Assembly: GCF_011927955.1 (NCBI RefSeq)
Contig: NZ_JAATJN010000001.1
Coordinates: 806,001-870,000, forward strand
Source: Brevibacterium marinum
GTDB taxonomy: Bacteria > Actinomycetota > Actinomycetes > Actinomycetales > Brevibacteriaceae
DNA length: 64,000 nt
Reading direction: 5' to 3'
The notes under the pieces were generated by a model. It saw nothing but the letters and a program-made list of their open reading frames with translations. It had not been told where the DNA came from and did not search any database. Position numbers and translations under genes: made by a program. Position 1 is the stretch's first letter. Each line of letters starts with the position of its first letter. Positions 25,044 through 34,120 of this stretch are shown one piece after another.

Positions 25044-25591
25044 TTAGCCACTTCGCGACTTCGACCACGGGGCTCATGTTCGCGCCCGCGCCGGATGTCG
25101 ATTCGAGCTGTTCGTCCCGCCGCGCTGTTCCTCACCGGGTTGTTCACCCCACTGGGCGTTCGTCTGCCGAGCTGTCTGTTGATAAATGATCAATCGACAA
25201 GCATGGATAAGCGAACAATCGACAAGCGGGTTTGTCGGTAGAGGTCGATGCCTACCGCACAGCTTCGGAGTTCGCTGAAGACTGACTGATTTAACAGTGT
25301 GAAGTGCCGTCTCAAAAGCTGAACAAATAAAAATGTATACCAACGTATAAAAATGCAATAGTGACCTTTTACACAGGGATTGTCGGCCAGAGTCGCAGAT
25401 CATAATTATTCACTTGCAATTATGTTGCCATTACGTGACCAAAATGATTCCTAAGTTGGTACGCTCATCTTGGAGTTCCTCGTGAGTCTCCTGAACACAA
25501 AGTTCGTGGCGGTTGAGCCTTCGGGCGGGTGAGTGTGGAGACTTGCGAAAAGCTCAAATTGTAAAGTCCCTACGTGTAGAGGTAGAGCAAT
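25044..25591. promoter_or_regulatory. Low-GC leader and promoter region of the LPxTG gene
   Basis: From about 25180 to 25460 the sequence is markedly richer in A/T than the genes around it. It holds a 12-bp direct repeat CAATCGACAAGC (25191 and 25216), an inverted repeat TATAC-CAAC-GTATA (25336-25349) and another ATAATT...AATTAT (25402-25423). I see no gene. The likely content is the promoter and a long 5' leader of the surface-protein gene at 25592, although part of it may be debris from the adjacent IS end. Confidence 0.45.
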
Positions 25592-27253
25592 ATGAAGCCA
25601 AACAAGAACAAGGGGCTGCGCCGTATCCTCGGTGCAGCAGGAGTCGGTGCCCTCGGCATCGCCCTGCTCGGTCCCGTTGCGCCGGCAAACGCGGCCGATG
25701 TGGAGGAAGGTTCCTTCTCCGGCGGTGTGCGTAACTACGGCGCATTTGCCGGCGTCGGGCTGGCAGACAACATGGTCAATGTCCGCGCGAACATCGCAGA
25801 GTCAACAGTTGTCGCAGACTCCGAAGGACTCGCTGACTACACGGGAACGGGCACCGGAGAGTACGCCGTTCCCGCCACGATCGCCGATGACGATACTGCT
25901 CGGGCATACTCCCGCGCCGCCCCGGTCGGAGCGGGAGCAGTCGGACTGAACCTCAACCCCACCAACGCCGAGGCCAACTCGACCACCGAATCCCCGTCGG
26001 ATGAAGCCGACCAGGACTTCGGAAACCTCGATATTCCGACACTGGGCACGCTCGAAGCCCTCACCGGAAAAGCCCAGACAGACTGGTCCGATGGAACTCT
26101 GACCAGCGGCGGAACGGTGGCAAACGCCGAATCCACCACCGGTGACCTCGATCTCATCACCGGCCTCGGCGATGTTCCGGGTCTGCCCAGCGATCTTGAT
26201 ACGCTCTTCCCTGTCGGCGAAGCGAACCTGGGCCTGAGCACCAGCGACGTGAGCCTCAACAGCGATGGAGCTGCCTGCGATTCCGGTCTCGGTGTCGAAA
26301 GCACCGCGACGTGGAGATTCGCAGACGTCAATCTCTTCAATGGGGAGATCGGAGTCTCCTGGGGCGGAGAAACCGACGCCGCACCGCAGGGCGAGATGAT
26401 TGCCCGTGCAAACGGCGCTGCTGACGGGGCAGAGGTCGACGTCACGTCGCTGCCGAACATGTCGGTCAAGGTCGGCGAAGCCGACCTCGTCGTCGAGCCC
26501 GGTGGAAAGCTCGAGCTCGACCAGATCCTCGAAGAGGGTGGCATGGGCGACCTGTCAGACCTCGTGTCGGGTGAAATCACCTATGGCGGCATTACCAACG
26601 TCGAAGAAGCCGCTGACGGCACCCACGCCTCGGCGACCATGGGTGGACTGCAGGCTGATCTGCAGCTGGCCTCTGTCCCCGTAGTCGCACCCGACGGCCT
26701 CGGCAGCATGGAACTCGGTTTCGAGCGCGCCGATGTATTCGCTGACATCTCCGAAGGCGGCATCAACTGCGCCGACGACGGTGACGACGCTTCCTCAGAC
26801 GACTCGGCTTCGTCCGACGACAACGGAGCCGACAACGCTTCGTCCGATGACTCGGCTTCGTCCGACGACAACGGAGCCGACAACGCTTCGTCCGATGACT
26901 CGGCTTCGTCCGACGACAACGGAGCCGACGACGCTTCGTCCGATGACTCGGCTTCGGCTGATGACAACGGAGCTGACGACGCTTCCTCGGATGACTCGGC
27001 TTCGGCTGATGACAACGGAGCTGACGACGCTTCCTCGGACGACTCGGCCTCGGCCGACGACTCCGCTTCGGCTGACGACAACGGAGCTGCGAACGCCGCA
27101 GCAGGCAGTGCAGCCAATGGACCCGACAACGGTGCAGAAAACCTGCCCCGTACCGGTTCAGACGCAACATCCCCGATGCTCGGAGCCGGCGCAATCCTGC
27201 TGGCAGCCGGTGCAGGCGCAGTTTACTTCGCTCGCCGCCGAGCAGCGAAGTAA
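25592..27253 (+). CDS. LPxTG-anchored surface protein with Ser-Asp repeats
   Basis: A 553-residue cell-wall protein. Residues 1-34 form a signal peptide (ILGAAGVGALGIALLG, cleavage near ANAA). Residues 35-395 form an Ala/Gly/Asp-rich globular region resembling the choice-of-anchor G proteins of actinobacteria. About residues 399-498 are six 16-residue acidic repeats of the form D(N/D)ASSDDSAS(S/A)DDNGA. The sorting signal LPRTG starts at residue 518, followed by a hydrophobic helix and a RRRAAK tail. A class-type sortase should cut between Thr and Gly and link it to the wall; no sortase gene is in the window. The repeats act as a stalk by analogy with staphylococcal SD proteins. Function of the head unknown. 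Confidence 0.88.
   Translation: MKPNKNKGLRRILGAAGVGALGIALLGPVAPANAADVEEGSFSGGVRNYGAFAGVGLADNMVNVRANIAESTVVADSEGLADYTGTGTGEYAVPATIADDDTARAYSRAAPVGAGAVGLNLNPTNAEANSTTESPSDEADQDFGNLDIPTLGTLEALTGKAQTDWSDGTLTSGGTVANAESTTGDLDLITGLGDVPGLPSDLDTLFPVGEANLGLSTSDVSLNSDGAACDSGLGVESTATWRFADVNLFNGEIGVSWGGETDAAPQGEMIARANGAADGAEVDVTSLPNMSVKVGEADLVVEPGGKLELDQILEEGGMGDLSDLVSGEITYGGITNVEEAADGTHASATMGGLQADLQLASVPVVAPDGLGSMELGFERADVFADISEGGINCADDGDDASSDDSASSDDNGADNASSDDSASSDDNGADNASSDDSASSDDNGADDASSDDSASADDNGADDASSDDSASADDNGADDASSDDSASADDSASADDNGAANAAAGSAANGPDNGAENLPRTGSDATSPMLGAGAILLAAGAGAVYFARRRAAK
26786..27087. repeat. 48-bp coding repeat (about six units) in the LPxTG gene
   Basis: Six tandem 48-base units encode the 16-residue Ser-Asp stalk. 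The first units are almost identical at the DNA level, while later ones swap Ser codons for Ala. The last unit has an internal 12-base duplication (SADD twice). Copy number is likely to vary between strains. Confidence 0.9.
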
Positions 27254-27337
27254 CAGGATGTGAGAACCCTGCTGTCCACAGCTGAAGCGGTGACTCTCCA
27301 CTCGTCGCTCAGCTGCGGGCCAGCAGGAACCAGGTGA

Positions 27338-27369
27338 TGGGAGCCAGTCAGGCAAGGGGCTGGCTCCCA
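27338..27369 (+). terminator. Hairpin after the LPxTG gene
   Basis: TGGGAGCCAG (27338-27347) pairs perfectly with CTGGCTCCCA (27360-27369) around a 12-base loop, 85 bases after the LPxTG stop. It is followed by a mildly T-rich stretch rather than a clean U-tract. Confidence 0.6.
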
Positions 27370-27460
27370 CCACGCTTCTATTCAATCGCAGATCTTCCAA
27401 GTATGCGAATGGGTAGACCTCCACCGTCAATTCAGTCTCTCGTCAGAGAGGACCTTCCCA

Positions 27461-28042
27461 GTGAAGTCTTCAACCTCAATCCGCCTCGCCACCCTCGCAG
27501 TCGCCATACCGGCACTGCTCCTGACCGGTTGTCAGAGTCCCGCCGAGACAACGGCAGACCAACCCGTTCCTTCCACGGAAACAGCCACACCGAATCCGTC
27601 ATCCGAGGCTGCAACGGCGAGCCCGAAACCGGAAGCGACGGCTACAGAAGCAGCACCGTCGTATACGGACCCGTCCGAAGCCGACACTTACTGCGGCGCC
27701 ATCGAAGACTTGGTCAGCCTCAGCAACGAGGCAAGCGATCAGAACGAACAGACCATCGTCAACCATATGGGGACACGCTTGGACCTGTTGGCGGCGGGGA
27801 CCGCGCATATCGGAAAGCTCGCGCCTGGTGATGCGTCTCAAGACTGGGAAGCCACGGGTGATGACTACAAAGAGGCCGCCGATCTCTTCAAGTCCAGTGG
27901 TGGTCAGGTCTCCAACACCGACTTCCTCACGCTGCTCTCGACGGCGACGAAGACTGCGAACACAACCTACGAGCACCAGGCCGAGACGGTGGACGAAGAG
28001 TGCGGAATCGACATCACGAAGCTCGTGGCGGAGGCGAAATGA
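27461..28042 (+). CDS. Lipoprotein of unknown function
   Basis: A 193-residue exported lipoprotein: lipobox ALLLTGC with lipidated Cys24, a Thr/Pro/Glu-rich low-complexity linker (residues 25-68), then an all-helical domain of about 120 residues containing two cysteines (near positions 78 and 186) that could form a disulfide. I do not recognise the family. The start is GTG 27461. The stop overlaps the ATG of the next lipoprotein (ATGA), so the two are co-translated and probably work together at the outer face of the membrane. Confidence 0.75.
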   Translation: MKSSTSIRLATLAVAIPALLLTGCQSPAETTADQPVPSTETATPNPSSEAATASPKPEATATEAAPSYTDPSEADTYCGAIEDLVSLSNEASDQNEQTIVNHMGTRLDLLAAGTAHIGKLAPGDASQDWEATGDDYKEAADLFKSSGGQVSNTDFLTLLSTATKTANTTYEHQAETVDEECGIDITKLVAEAK

Positions 28043-28761
28043 GACGACTGACAGTATCCGCAGTTGCAGCGAGCCTCCTGCTCAGCCTCTCAGCCTGTTC
28101 CGGTTCTGACGGCGCGGTGGACGCCCACGTCGATTCGCTCAGCAAGGATGCCGAATCGTCGGCAATGGATAGATTCTCAACGTTCAAAGACGAGCTCGGA
28201 GGCATCACGAGCTACCACGCACAAGGCTCTGTGAAGGCAGACGACGGAACCCAGAGCACGGATTTCATCTTCGACCGAAAGAGCAGTGCGTTCGAGGGAG
28301 AAGCCTCTATCGAGTCCGGATCGGTGGACATGACCATCGAATTGGTGAGGGCGTCAAGTCTGCTGTGGATCAAGGGCCCGCAGGAGTATTGGGAATCGTT
28401 CGGATACGATGCCAGTCCGGCGATCGGCAAATACGTGGTGTTCCAGGCGGCCCAGGGAGACCAAGTCGCGAAGACCTACGACTATGACCGCTTGGTCTCG
28501 ACGGTTGAAACGATGAGTGCCGGTGAGGTGACCGTCGAGGGTGAAGTCGACAAAGACGGCACCGACTTCATCCGCTACACACTCGGGAAGAAGGACGAGT
28601 CGACGCTCATCGACATCCCAGCAGAAGGGACGATGGACACCGCGACGCTCGTCAGCCGCGCCGACGGGGTCGACGCGACCGTGGTCATCGACGACTTCGA
28701 CACCGACGTGAACATCGCCGCACCGGACCCCAGTGAAGTGACCCAGCCCCAGGGGCAGTGA
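28039..28761 (+). CDS. Lipoprotein, LppX/LprAFG-like
   Basis: A 240-residue lipoprotein with lipobox SLSAC and Cys20. The mature part alternates beta strands in the order seen in the LppX/LprA/LprF/LprG fold (YHAQGSVKADDGTQSTDFIF, then MTIELVRASSLLWIKGPQEYW, and a late GVDATVVIDDFDTDVNI). In mycobacteria these carry lipids or lipoglycans across the envelope. Similarity here is structural in pattern, so lipid carriage is a hypothesis. The ATG overlaps the stop of the upstream lipoprotein gene by four bases, and a strong hairpin follows at 28840. Confidence 0.7.
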   Translation: MRRLTVSAVAASLLLSLSACSGSDGAVDAHVDSLSKDAESSAMDRFSTFKDELGGITSYHAQGSVKADDGTQSTDFIFDRKSSAFEGEASIESGSVDMTIELVRASSLLWIKGPQEYWESFGYDASPAIGKYVVFQAAQGDQVAKTYDYDRLVSTVETMSAGEVTVEGEVDKDGTDFIRYTLGKKDESTLIDIPAEGTMDTATLVSRADGVDATVVIDDFDTDVNIAAPDPSEVTQPQGQ

Positions 28762-28839
28762 TCGAACCTCCGGGACAGCGACGGGGTTCAACCGGCGACC
28801 TCCGGGCCGAACTTTCGCGAACCGATCCGATCGAGCCTG

Positions 28840-28868
28840 TGGCCGGCGCCCCACCTCGGCGCCGGCCA
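28840..28868 (+). terminator. Strong GC hairpin after the lipoprotein pair
   Basis: TGGCCGGCGCC (28840-28850) and GGCGCCGGCCA (28858-28868) form a perfect 11-bp stem with a 7-base loop, 78 bases after the lipoprotein stop. No good U-tract, as is common in high-GC actinobacteria. Confidence 0.65.
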
Positions 28869-29004
28869 TAGGTTTCGTCCCGATATTCAAAACTCTGGCG
28901 GCAGAACCTGGGAACCGGAACCAGGTGTGACGTAATGTGTTCGACGTAGCGTGCCGAGGGCCATCACCCTGGCTCAAGGCTCAAGCCTGATCAAGGGAGA
29001 TCAC

Positions 29005-30372
29005 ATGTCATCCGAGGTGAACCCGCCTGTGAGTGGACGAATGCCGACCGATTCAGCGCTGGAGAAGCGGGCCCTGAGGAAAGTCACTCTCCGCCTGATC
29101 CCATTCATCATCGCGATGTACTTCACCAACTACCTCGACCGCACCAACCTCGGCATTGCGGGCCCGGGCGGCATGAACGAAGACCTCGCGATGAACGCCA
29201 CCCAGTTCGGGTTCGCGGCCGGCATCTTCTTCTTCGGCTACCTCATCTTCGAGGTGCCGTCGAACCTCGCCCTGCACAGGTACGGCGCACGGATCTGGCT
29301 GGCCAGGATCCTCATCAGCTGGGGCATTGTGGCCGCAGCGATGGCGTTCGTGCCCAGTCACGGGTGGCTCTATGTGCTGCGCTTCCTCCTGGGCGTCGCC
29401 GAGGCGGGATTCTTCCCCGGCATCATCCTCTACCTCACGTACTGGTTCCCCTCATCCATGCGCGCCCGTGCCACCGCGCTGTTCATGCTCGCGATCCCGA
29501 TGTCCAGCGTCATCGGCTCGCCGCTGTCCTCGTGGCTGATCTCGAGCGGAAATTCGATCTTCGAGAATTTCGCCGGCTGGCGCTTCATGTTCGTCATCGA
29601 AGGCGTGCCCGCAATCCTGCTCGGAATCATGTGCATCTTCTACCTCACCGACCGTCCTCGTGATGCCAAATGGCTGACTCCCGACGAGCGGAACTGGCTG
29701 CAGTCGAGGATGGATGCCGAGGAGGAGGGCAAGGCCGAGACCTTCCATTACCCGGTCCGCCGGTCCCTCCTCCAGCCGCGCGTGTGGGCGCTGTCCTTCG
29801 TCTACTTCGGTATGGTCTACGGCCTCTACGCGATGAGCTTCTTCCTGCCGACGATCATCTCCGGCTTCCAGGAGACCTTCGGCGTCGAGTACTCGATCGT
29901 CGAGATCGGCTTCATCACCGCGATCCCCTACATCTTCGGTGCGCTGGCCATGTACTTCTGGTCCCGCCACGGCGACAAGTCCGGCGAGCGGGTCTGGCAC
30001 GTCGCGATTCCGCTCTTCGTCGGCGGTGTCACGATCCCGATCGCCCTGTATCTGAGCTCGCCCTTCACCACGATGGTCGCCGTGACCATCACCTGCATGG
30101 CCATCTGCGCGGCCCTGCCGACCTTCTGGCCGCTGCCGCAGACCTTCCTGGCCGGTGCCGGAGCCGCCGCGGGTCTCGCCCTGATCAACTCGCTGGGTAA
30201 CTCCGCCGGGTTCTTCGCCCCCTACATCACCGGTGGCTTGGCCCAGCTCACCGGAACCCAGAACGCAGGCATGTGGGTCGTGGGCGCGGCAATGGTCGGG
30301 GCCGGAATCGTCACCCTCGTCCTCAAGGCCGCCCCCGCGCCCGATAGGGTGGACCCGAATCTGACGAGATAG
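29005..30372 (+). CDS. MFS transporter, anion:cation symporter (ACS) type
   Basis: A 455-residue, 12-helix carrier. The first helix contains LIPFIIAMYFTNYLDRTNLG, the signature of the ACS group (tartrate, phthalate, hexuronate and similar organic acids); helix 2 has FFFGYLIFEVPSN. Start ATG 29005 follows GGGAGA; an upstream frame extension to 28951 has no ribosome-binding site. The next gene (62 bases downstream, same strand) is a GlcD-like FAD oxidase, so the carrier probably imports a 2-hydroxy acid that the oxidase uses. Confidence 0.88.
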   Translation: MSSEVNPPVSGRMPTDSALEKRALRKVTLRLIPFIIAMYFTNYLDRTNLGIAGPGGMNEDLAMNATQFGFAAGIFFFGYLIFEVPSNLALHRYGARIWLARILISWGIVAAAMAFVPSHGWLYVLRFLLGVAEAGFFPGIILYLTYWFPSSMRARATALFMLAIPMSSVIGSPLSSWLISSGNSIFENFAGWRFMFVIEGVPAILLGIMCIFYLTDRPRDAKWLTPDERNWLQSRMDAEEEGKAETFHYPVRRSLLQPRVWALSFVYFGMVYGLYAMSFFLPTIISGFQETFGVEYSIVEIGFITAIPYIFGALAMYFWSRHGDKSGERVWHVAIPLFVGGVTIPIALYLSSPFTTMVAVTITCMAICAALPTFWPLPQTFLAGAGAAAGLALINSLGNSAGFFAPYITGGLAQLTGTQNAGMWVVGAAMVGAGIVTLVLKAAPAPDRVDPNLTR

Positions 30373-30434
30373 TCCCAGATGAGAGTCGCCGAGGCGGTCG
30401 CGACCGTCCCAACATTTCCGTTCGGAAGGATGTC

Positions 30435-31856
30435 ATGACAGCACAGAACCAGACCACGGTGGGACCGGCCGAACTCGATGCGCTCGCCTCGCGATTGGGG
30501 GACGGCGCACTGACGACGGATCCCGACGTCATCGGCGCCCACGCTCGCGACGAAGCCCTGTTCTGCCCTCACGAAGGGGCGATCGCCCTGGTCAGAGCCA
30601 CCTCGGCGACAGACGTCCAGGCGGTCGTGCGCTTCGCCGCCGAACACGGTGTTCCCGTGGTTCCTCAGGGTGCGCGCTCGGGGATCTCGGGTGGGGCGAA
30701 CGGTTCGCCCGGAGCGATTCTGCTCAATGTCTCGCGGATGAAGGACGTCGTCGGCGTCAATGAGGCCGAGCGCCTCGTGACGGTTCAGCCCGGGATCATC
30801 AATCAGGACCTCAAGGACCATCTTGCGCCATTCGGACTGTCCTATCCGCCCGACCCCGGATCCGTCGCGCTGTCGTCGATCGGCGGCAACATTGCCACCA
30901 ACGCGGGCGGCCTGTGCTGTGTGAAATACGGTGTGACCAGGGATTACGTTCGCAGCCTCACGGTGGTTCTGGCAGATGGCACGCTGACGAAGCTGGGTCC
31001 GGAGACCGCGAAGGGCGTCGCGGGACTGGATATGCGCCACCTGTTCATCGGCTCCGAGGGCACCTTGGGCATCGTCGTCGAGGCGACCCTGCGTCTGGTC
31101 CCGAAGCTGCCGGACCCTTTCACGGCCGTCGCGACGTTCCCCGACGAGCGTTCGGGGCTGCAGACTGTCGCGGACTTCATGGCCGCCGGCGGTGTGCCCA
31201 GCCTGCTCGAGTTCCTCGATTCGTCGAGTCTGAAGATGCTCAATGAGTTCGGCGACTTCGGCCTCGACGGAGATGCCGGATCGATGCTCATCATGCAGGT
31301 CGATCAGATTCCTGCGGAGTCCGAGAAGGTCATGGCCCGATTTGCCGAGGTGGCGAAGGCCTGCGGTGCCCTCGACGTCGCGTACTCCGACGATCCCGCC
31401 GACTCGGCTGCGCTCGTCGCCGCGCGGCGGATGATCCAGCCCGCGTACGAGAAGTTCGCCAACTCGCACGGCGGTGGTCAGCTGCTCGACGATGTGTGCC
31501 TGCCGCGGGTGGCGATGCCCGAGTTCTGCGACCGTCTCAAGGAGCTGCAGGAATCGTCGGGTCTGATGATTGCGCTGGTGGCACACGCCGGTGACGGGAA
31601 TACTCATCCTTCGGTGTTCTTCGACGCCGGTGATTCCGCAGAGACGGCGAAGGCGCAGGAGGTCTTCGGCGAGATCATGCGCATCGGCCTCGAGCTGGGC
31701 GGCACCATCACCGGTGAGCACGGGGTCGGCCTCCTGAAGCGCGATTGGCTGAACAACGAACTCGACGAGGGGTCGAAGCGGATCCAGACCGCTGTGAAGA
31801 ATGCGTTGGATCCCCAGGGGCTCCTCAACCCGGGGAAGATGCTCAGCGCGCTCTGA
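30435..31856 (+). CDS. FAD-binding oxidoreductase, GlcD / D-2-hydroxyacid dehydrogenase type
   Basis: A 473-residue flavoenzyme of the vanillyl-alcohol-oxidase fold. The N-terminal FAD domain shows VPQGARSGISGGANGSPGAI and the later SSIGGNIATNAGGLCCVKYG that hold the pyrophosphate. The C-terminal domain contains HAGDGNTHP and GEHGVGLLKR, the metal and substrate motifs of glycolate and D-lactate dehydrogenases. It should oxidise a 2-hydroxy acid to the 2-oxo acid and pass electrons to the respiratory chain. It lies behind an ACS-type organic-acid carrier and ahead of a minisatellite and a 23-bp hairpin. Which acid is used is not determinable. Confidence 0.9.
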   Translation: MTAQNQTTVGPAELDALASRLGDGALTTDPDVIGAHARDEALFCPHEGAIALVRATSATDVQAVVRFAAEHGVPVVPQGARSGISGGANGSPGAILLNVSRMKDVVGVNEAERLVTVQPGIINQDLKDHLAPFGLSYPPDPGSVALSSIGGNIATNAGGLCCVKYGVTRDYVRSLTVVLADGTLTKLGPETAKGVAGLDMRHLFIGSEGTLGIVVEATLRLVPKLPDPFTAVATFPDERSGLQTVADFMAAGGVPSLLEFLDSSSLKMLNEFGDFGLDGDAGSMLIMQVDQIPAESEKVMARFAEVAKACGALDVAYSDDPADSAALVAARRMIQPAYEKFANSHGGGQLLDDVCLPRVAMPEFCDRLKELQESSGLMIALVAHAGDGNTHPSVFFDAGDSAETAKAQEVFGEIMRIGLELGGTITGEHGVGLLKRDWLNNELDEGSKRIQTAVKNALDPQGLLNPGKMLSAL

Positions 31857-31875
31857 AGGAGAGCTCGTGGGGCAA

Positions 31876-31979
31876 GCGTGGTCTGGGACTGCCCCGCGTT
31901 CTGGGGTTCCTCGCGGTCTGGGGTGCCCCGCGGTCTGGGGTGCCCGCGGTCTGGAACTTGCCCGTGGTCTGGAATTTCC
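31876..31979. repeat. Degenerate tandem repeat, 16-19-bp units (about six)
   Basis: Six imperfect units around GCGGTCTGGGGTGCCC, drifting at the edges to GTGGTCTGGAATTTCC. The array lies between the GlcD-like stop (31856) and the hairpin at 32010. Confidence 0.85.
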
Positions 31980-32009
31980 ACGACCTGACAGACATCGATA
32001 ACGGAACTG

Positions 32010-32059
32010 CAGAGACGAGCCGCGGCATTGTGACGCCACAATGCCGCGGCTCGTCTCTG
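32010..32059. terminator. Perfect 23-bp stem-loop
   Basis: Arms 32010-32032 and 32037-32059 are exact complements over 23 bp (inner ends GGCATTGTG and CACAATGCC) with a 4-base loop ACGC. It ends the GlcD operon. The stem is much longer than needed for termination, so it may instead be a small palindromic mobile or regulatory element. Confidence 0.7.
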
Positions 32060-32216
32060 TATGGAGATCGAATCATAGTCCGCCTCGGACCTGCAGGGTT
32101 GCCTCTGACCTGCAGTGTTGCGAATAACTTCGCAAAATCTGCGAGCAAATGATATGGGAATCAAAGAAAGAACGAACATAAATCGAAACTGAAGGTGTAA
32201 AAAGTCCAATAGCGTG

Positions 32217-32222
32217 TATAAT
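32217..32222 (+). promoter_or_regulatory. Possible -10 box of the DUF222-HNH gene
   Basis: TATAAT at 32217-32222 is followed at once by GGAGG. No clean -35 is visible. The stretch 32060-32251 is A/T-rich compared with the genes around it and contains no gene that I can see. Confidence 0.35.
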
Positions 32223-32251
32223 GGAGGCAAGAGCAACAACGATGTTGGCGA

Positions 32252-34120
32252 ATGGATCTCAGTACCATGACTCTCACCCCCGACCGCGCACCCGAGAACC
32301 CGGAAGAGCACGACTCGCGCTCCGGTTCTCGTCGTGCCGCGTCAGGCTCGGGTGCGGACGCAGCCGATGGCTTCGATGGCTCTGAGGGCCCCACGTTGTT
32401 CGATCAGCTCAAAGGTGCCAGCCTCGACCTCACCGGTCATCCCCTCGCCGAGAAGTTCGAATCCCTCGCGGCCGTGCCCGCTGGTGATCCTGATGAGCCG
32501 AACGGCAGCGGTGAGCCTGTGGACGCCGGCCCCGAGGCCGATGGAGATCGCGCCTCGGACGCAGGGCCCTTATCGGGAACAGACCCCTTCTCGGAAGCAG
32601 AAGCCTTCTCGGGAGCAGGGGCTGCTGCTTCACCGGTCGGTTCCGATCGTCCTGTTGCCGCTTCCGCCGCTCCCGGCCCTCACCCGTTGCTGTCGAACGA
32701 AGAATGGACCGACATCTCACGATTCGCTCCTGAAGTCACGAACAGTCTCACTGCCCTCGGCGATCTTCGGGACGGGTTGCGCACATTCGACCGCCCGATG
32801 GGTCCCGAGGACGCTATCAAGCTCATCGATGGGCTCGAAGCCCTCGGTCGAGTCAATGAGGCTCTGTCCACCTTGGCATTGGCGGTGTGTGAACGGGTCG
32901 GTACGCCGACCGATTACGGTGCCAAGACGACGAAGGCCCTCATCCAGGACCGGCTCAATCTCAGCAGCCGTGAAGCGAACCGCCGCACCGATATGGCCAA
33001 GAACCTTGGTGGAAGAGTCACTCTCACCGGCGAGGCGCAGCCACCCATGTACCCGAAGGTCGCGGATGCGTTCAACAGAGGTGGGCTCTCGGCCGACCAA
33101 GCCACCGTCATCAAAGACTGCCTGAAGAAGCTGCCCATATGGGTCAGCCAGGCAGACCGTGATTACGCCGAATCGACTCTCGTTGAGAAGGCGCCGAGCG
33201 TGAGAGTCTTCGATCTGCGCGCCATCTTCGCTCGCATCCTGGCTCATATCGATCCCGACGGCAAACAGCCGATCGACCCCACGGACCGCTCCTCGTACAA
33301 AATCGGTATGCATGCTCGCGAGAACGGCGATTGGGAGATCGCGGGCCTGCTCGACCCGATCACCGGCGGTCAGCTCAACGGACTGCTGACGGCGAGAACC
33401 AAGATCGCAAAGAACAATGGCTCCAACGCCAACGCCAACGCCAACGCCGACGCCAACGTCAACGCTGATGTGGATGCGGAGGCCGATTCCGGAGTTCTCG
33501 AAGACGGAACTCTCGTCGACATGTCGGGGCAGAAGCTGACAGCTCAGGAATGGATCTACGAGCGATTCGCCACCTTGATCGGCCGAATCGACATGACGCG
33601 CACCGGCCAAGGTGCCCAATATGCGTTGGTTGTCACCGCGAAGGCCGAAGACCTTGCGAATGGGACCGGATTCGGCACAACTGGAAGTGAGAATCCGGTA
33701 CCCATCGAGGAGCTCGCGCGCAACGGACTGAATGGGGCCGTGTTCTTCGAACTCATCTCTGAAAAGGCCAAGACGATGCAGGTGGCCACCGAGAATCGCT
33801 ACGCGAACGCAAAGCAGATCGCGGTTCTCACCGCTCGAGACAAGGGATGTACCTTCCCGGGATGTGATGCTCCGCCGGGGTGGTGCGATGCCCATCATAT
33901 TGTCGAATGGGCGCAGGGAGGCAAAACCGATATCAACAATATGATGCTCAGCTGCTCCGCCCATCACCACCTATTGGACAGATCTGACTGGGAGACTGTG
34001 ATGCTCAAGGACGGAAGGCCCGTTTGGGTGCCTCCTGCGTCGATCGACCCGGCCCGGCGACCGATACTGCATGCGAGATTCGTAGCCCAAGACGCCATCG
34101 ACGATCTCTTCGGCGAGTGA
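32252..34120 (+). CDS. DUF222 domain / HNH endonuclease signature protein
   Basis: A 622-residue member of the family typified by the mycobacterial REP13E12 proteins. Residues 1-150 are acidic, Ala/Pro/Ser-rich and low-complexity. DUF222 occupies about 160-430 (NRRTDMAKNLGGRVTLTGEA). A hexamer-repeat linker encodes an Asn-Ala run near residue 395. The HNH nuclease motif is at the C-terminus (CTFPGCDAPPGWCDAHHIVE ... SCSAHHHLL) with its zinc cysteines and histidines intact. These proteins are numerous in actinobacterial genomes and behave like dispersed repeats; their role is unknown. The next gene downstream has lost its start, which may mark the point where this gene was inserted. Confidence 0.85.
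   Translation: MDLSTMTLTPDRAPENPEEHDSRSGSRRAASGSGADAADGFDGSEGPTLFDQLKGASLDLTGHPLAEKFESLAAVPAGDPDEPNGSGEPVDAGPEADGDRASDAGPLSGTDPFSEAEAFSGAGAAASPVGSDRPVAASAAPGPHPLLSNEEWTDISRFAPEVTNSLTALGDLRDGLRTFDRPMGPEDAIKLIDGLEALGRVNEALSTLALAVCERVGTPTDYGAKTTKALIQDRLNLSSREANRRTDMAKNLGGRVTLTGEAQPPMYPKVADAFNRGGLSADQATVIKDCLKKLPIWVSQADRDYAESTLVEKAPSVRVFDLRAIFARILAHIDPDGKQPIDPTDRSSYKIGMHARENGDWEIAGLLDPITGGQLNGLLTARTKIAKNNGSNANANANADANVNADVDAEADSGVLEDGTLVDMSGQKLTAQEWIYERFATLIGRIDMTRTGQGAQYALVVTAKAEDLANGTGFGTTGSENPVPIEELARNGLNGAVFFELISEKAKTMQVATENRYANAKQIAVLTARDKGCTFPGCDAPPGWCDAHHIVEWAQGGKTDINNMMLSCSAHHHLLDRSDWETVMLKDGRPVWVPPASIDPARRPILHARFVAQDAIDDLFGE
33425..33468. repeat. Hexamer microsatellite in the DUF222-HNH gene
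   Basis: AACGCC repeated about seven times with a few substitutions encodes an Asn-Ala run between the DUF222 and HNH regions. Units are multiples of three, so changes in copy number lengthen the linker without breaking the frame. Confidence 0.85.

Noticed and set aside
24563..25189. 208-codon frame in the IS-scar region
   Set aside because: Low-complexity Ser/Arg/Pro product that runs through the IS fragments on both strands; no homology pattern.
26786..27087. CRISPR-like repeat array
   Set aside because: The 48-bp units follow each other without spacers and encode a clean Ser-Asp stalk in the LPxTG protein.
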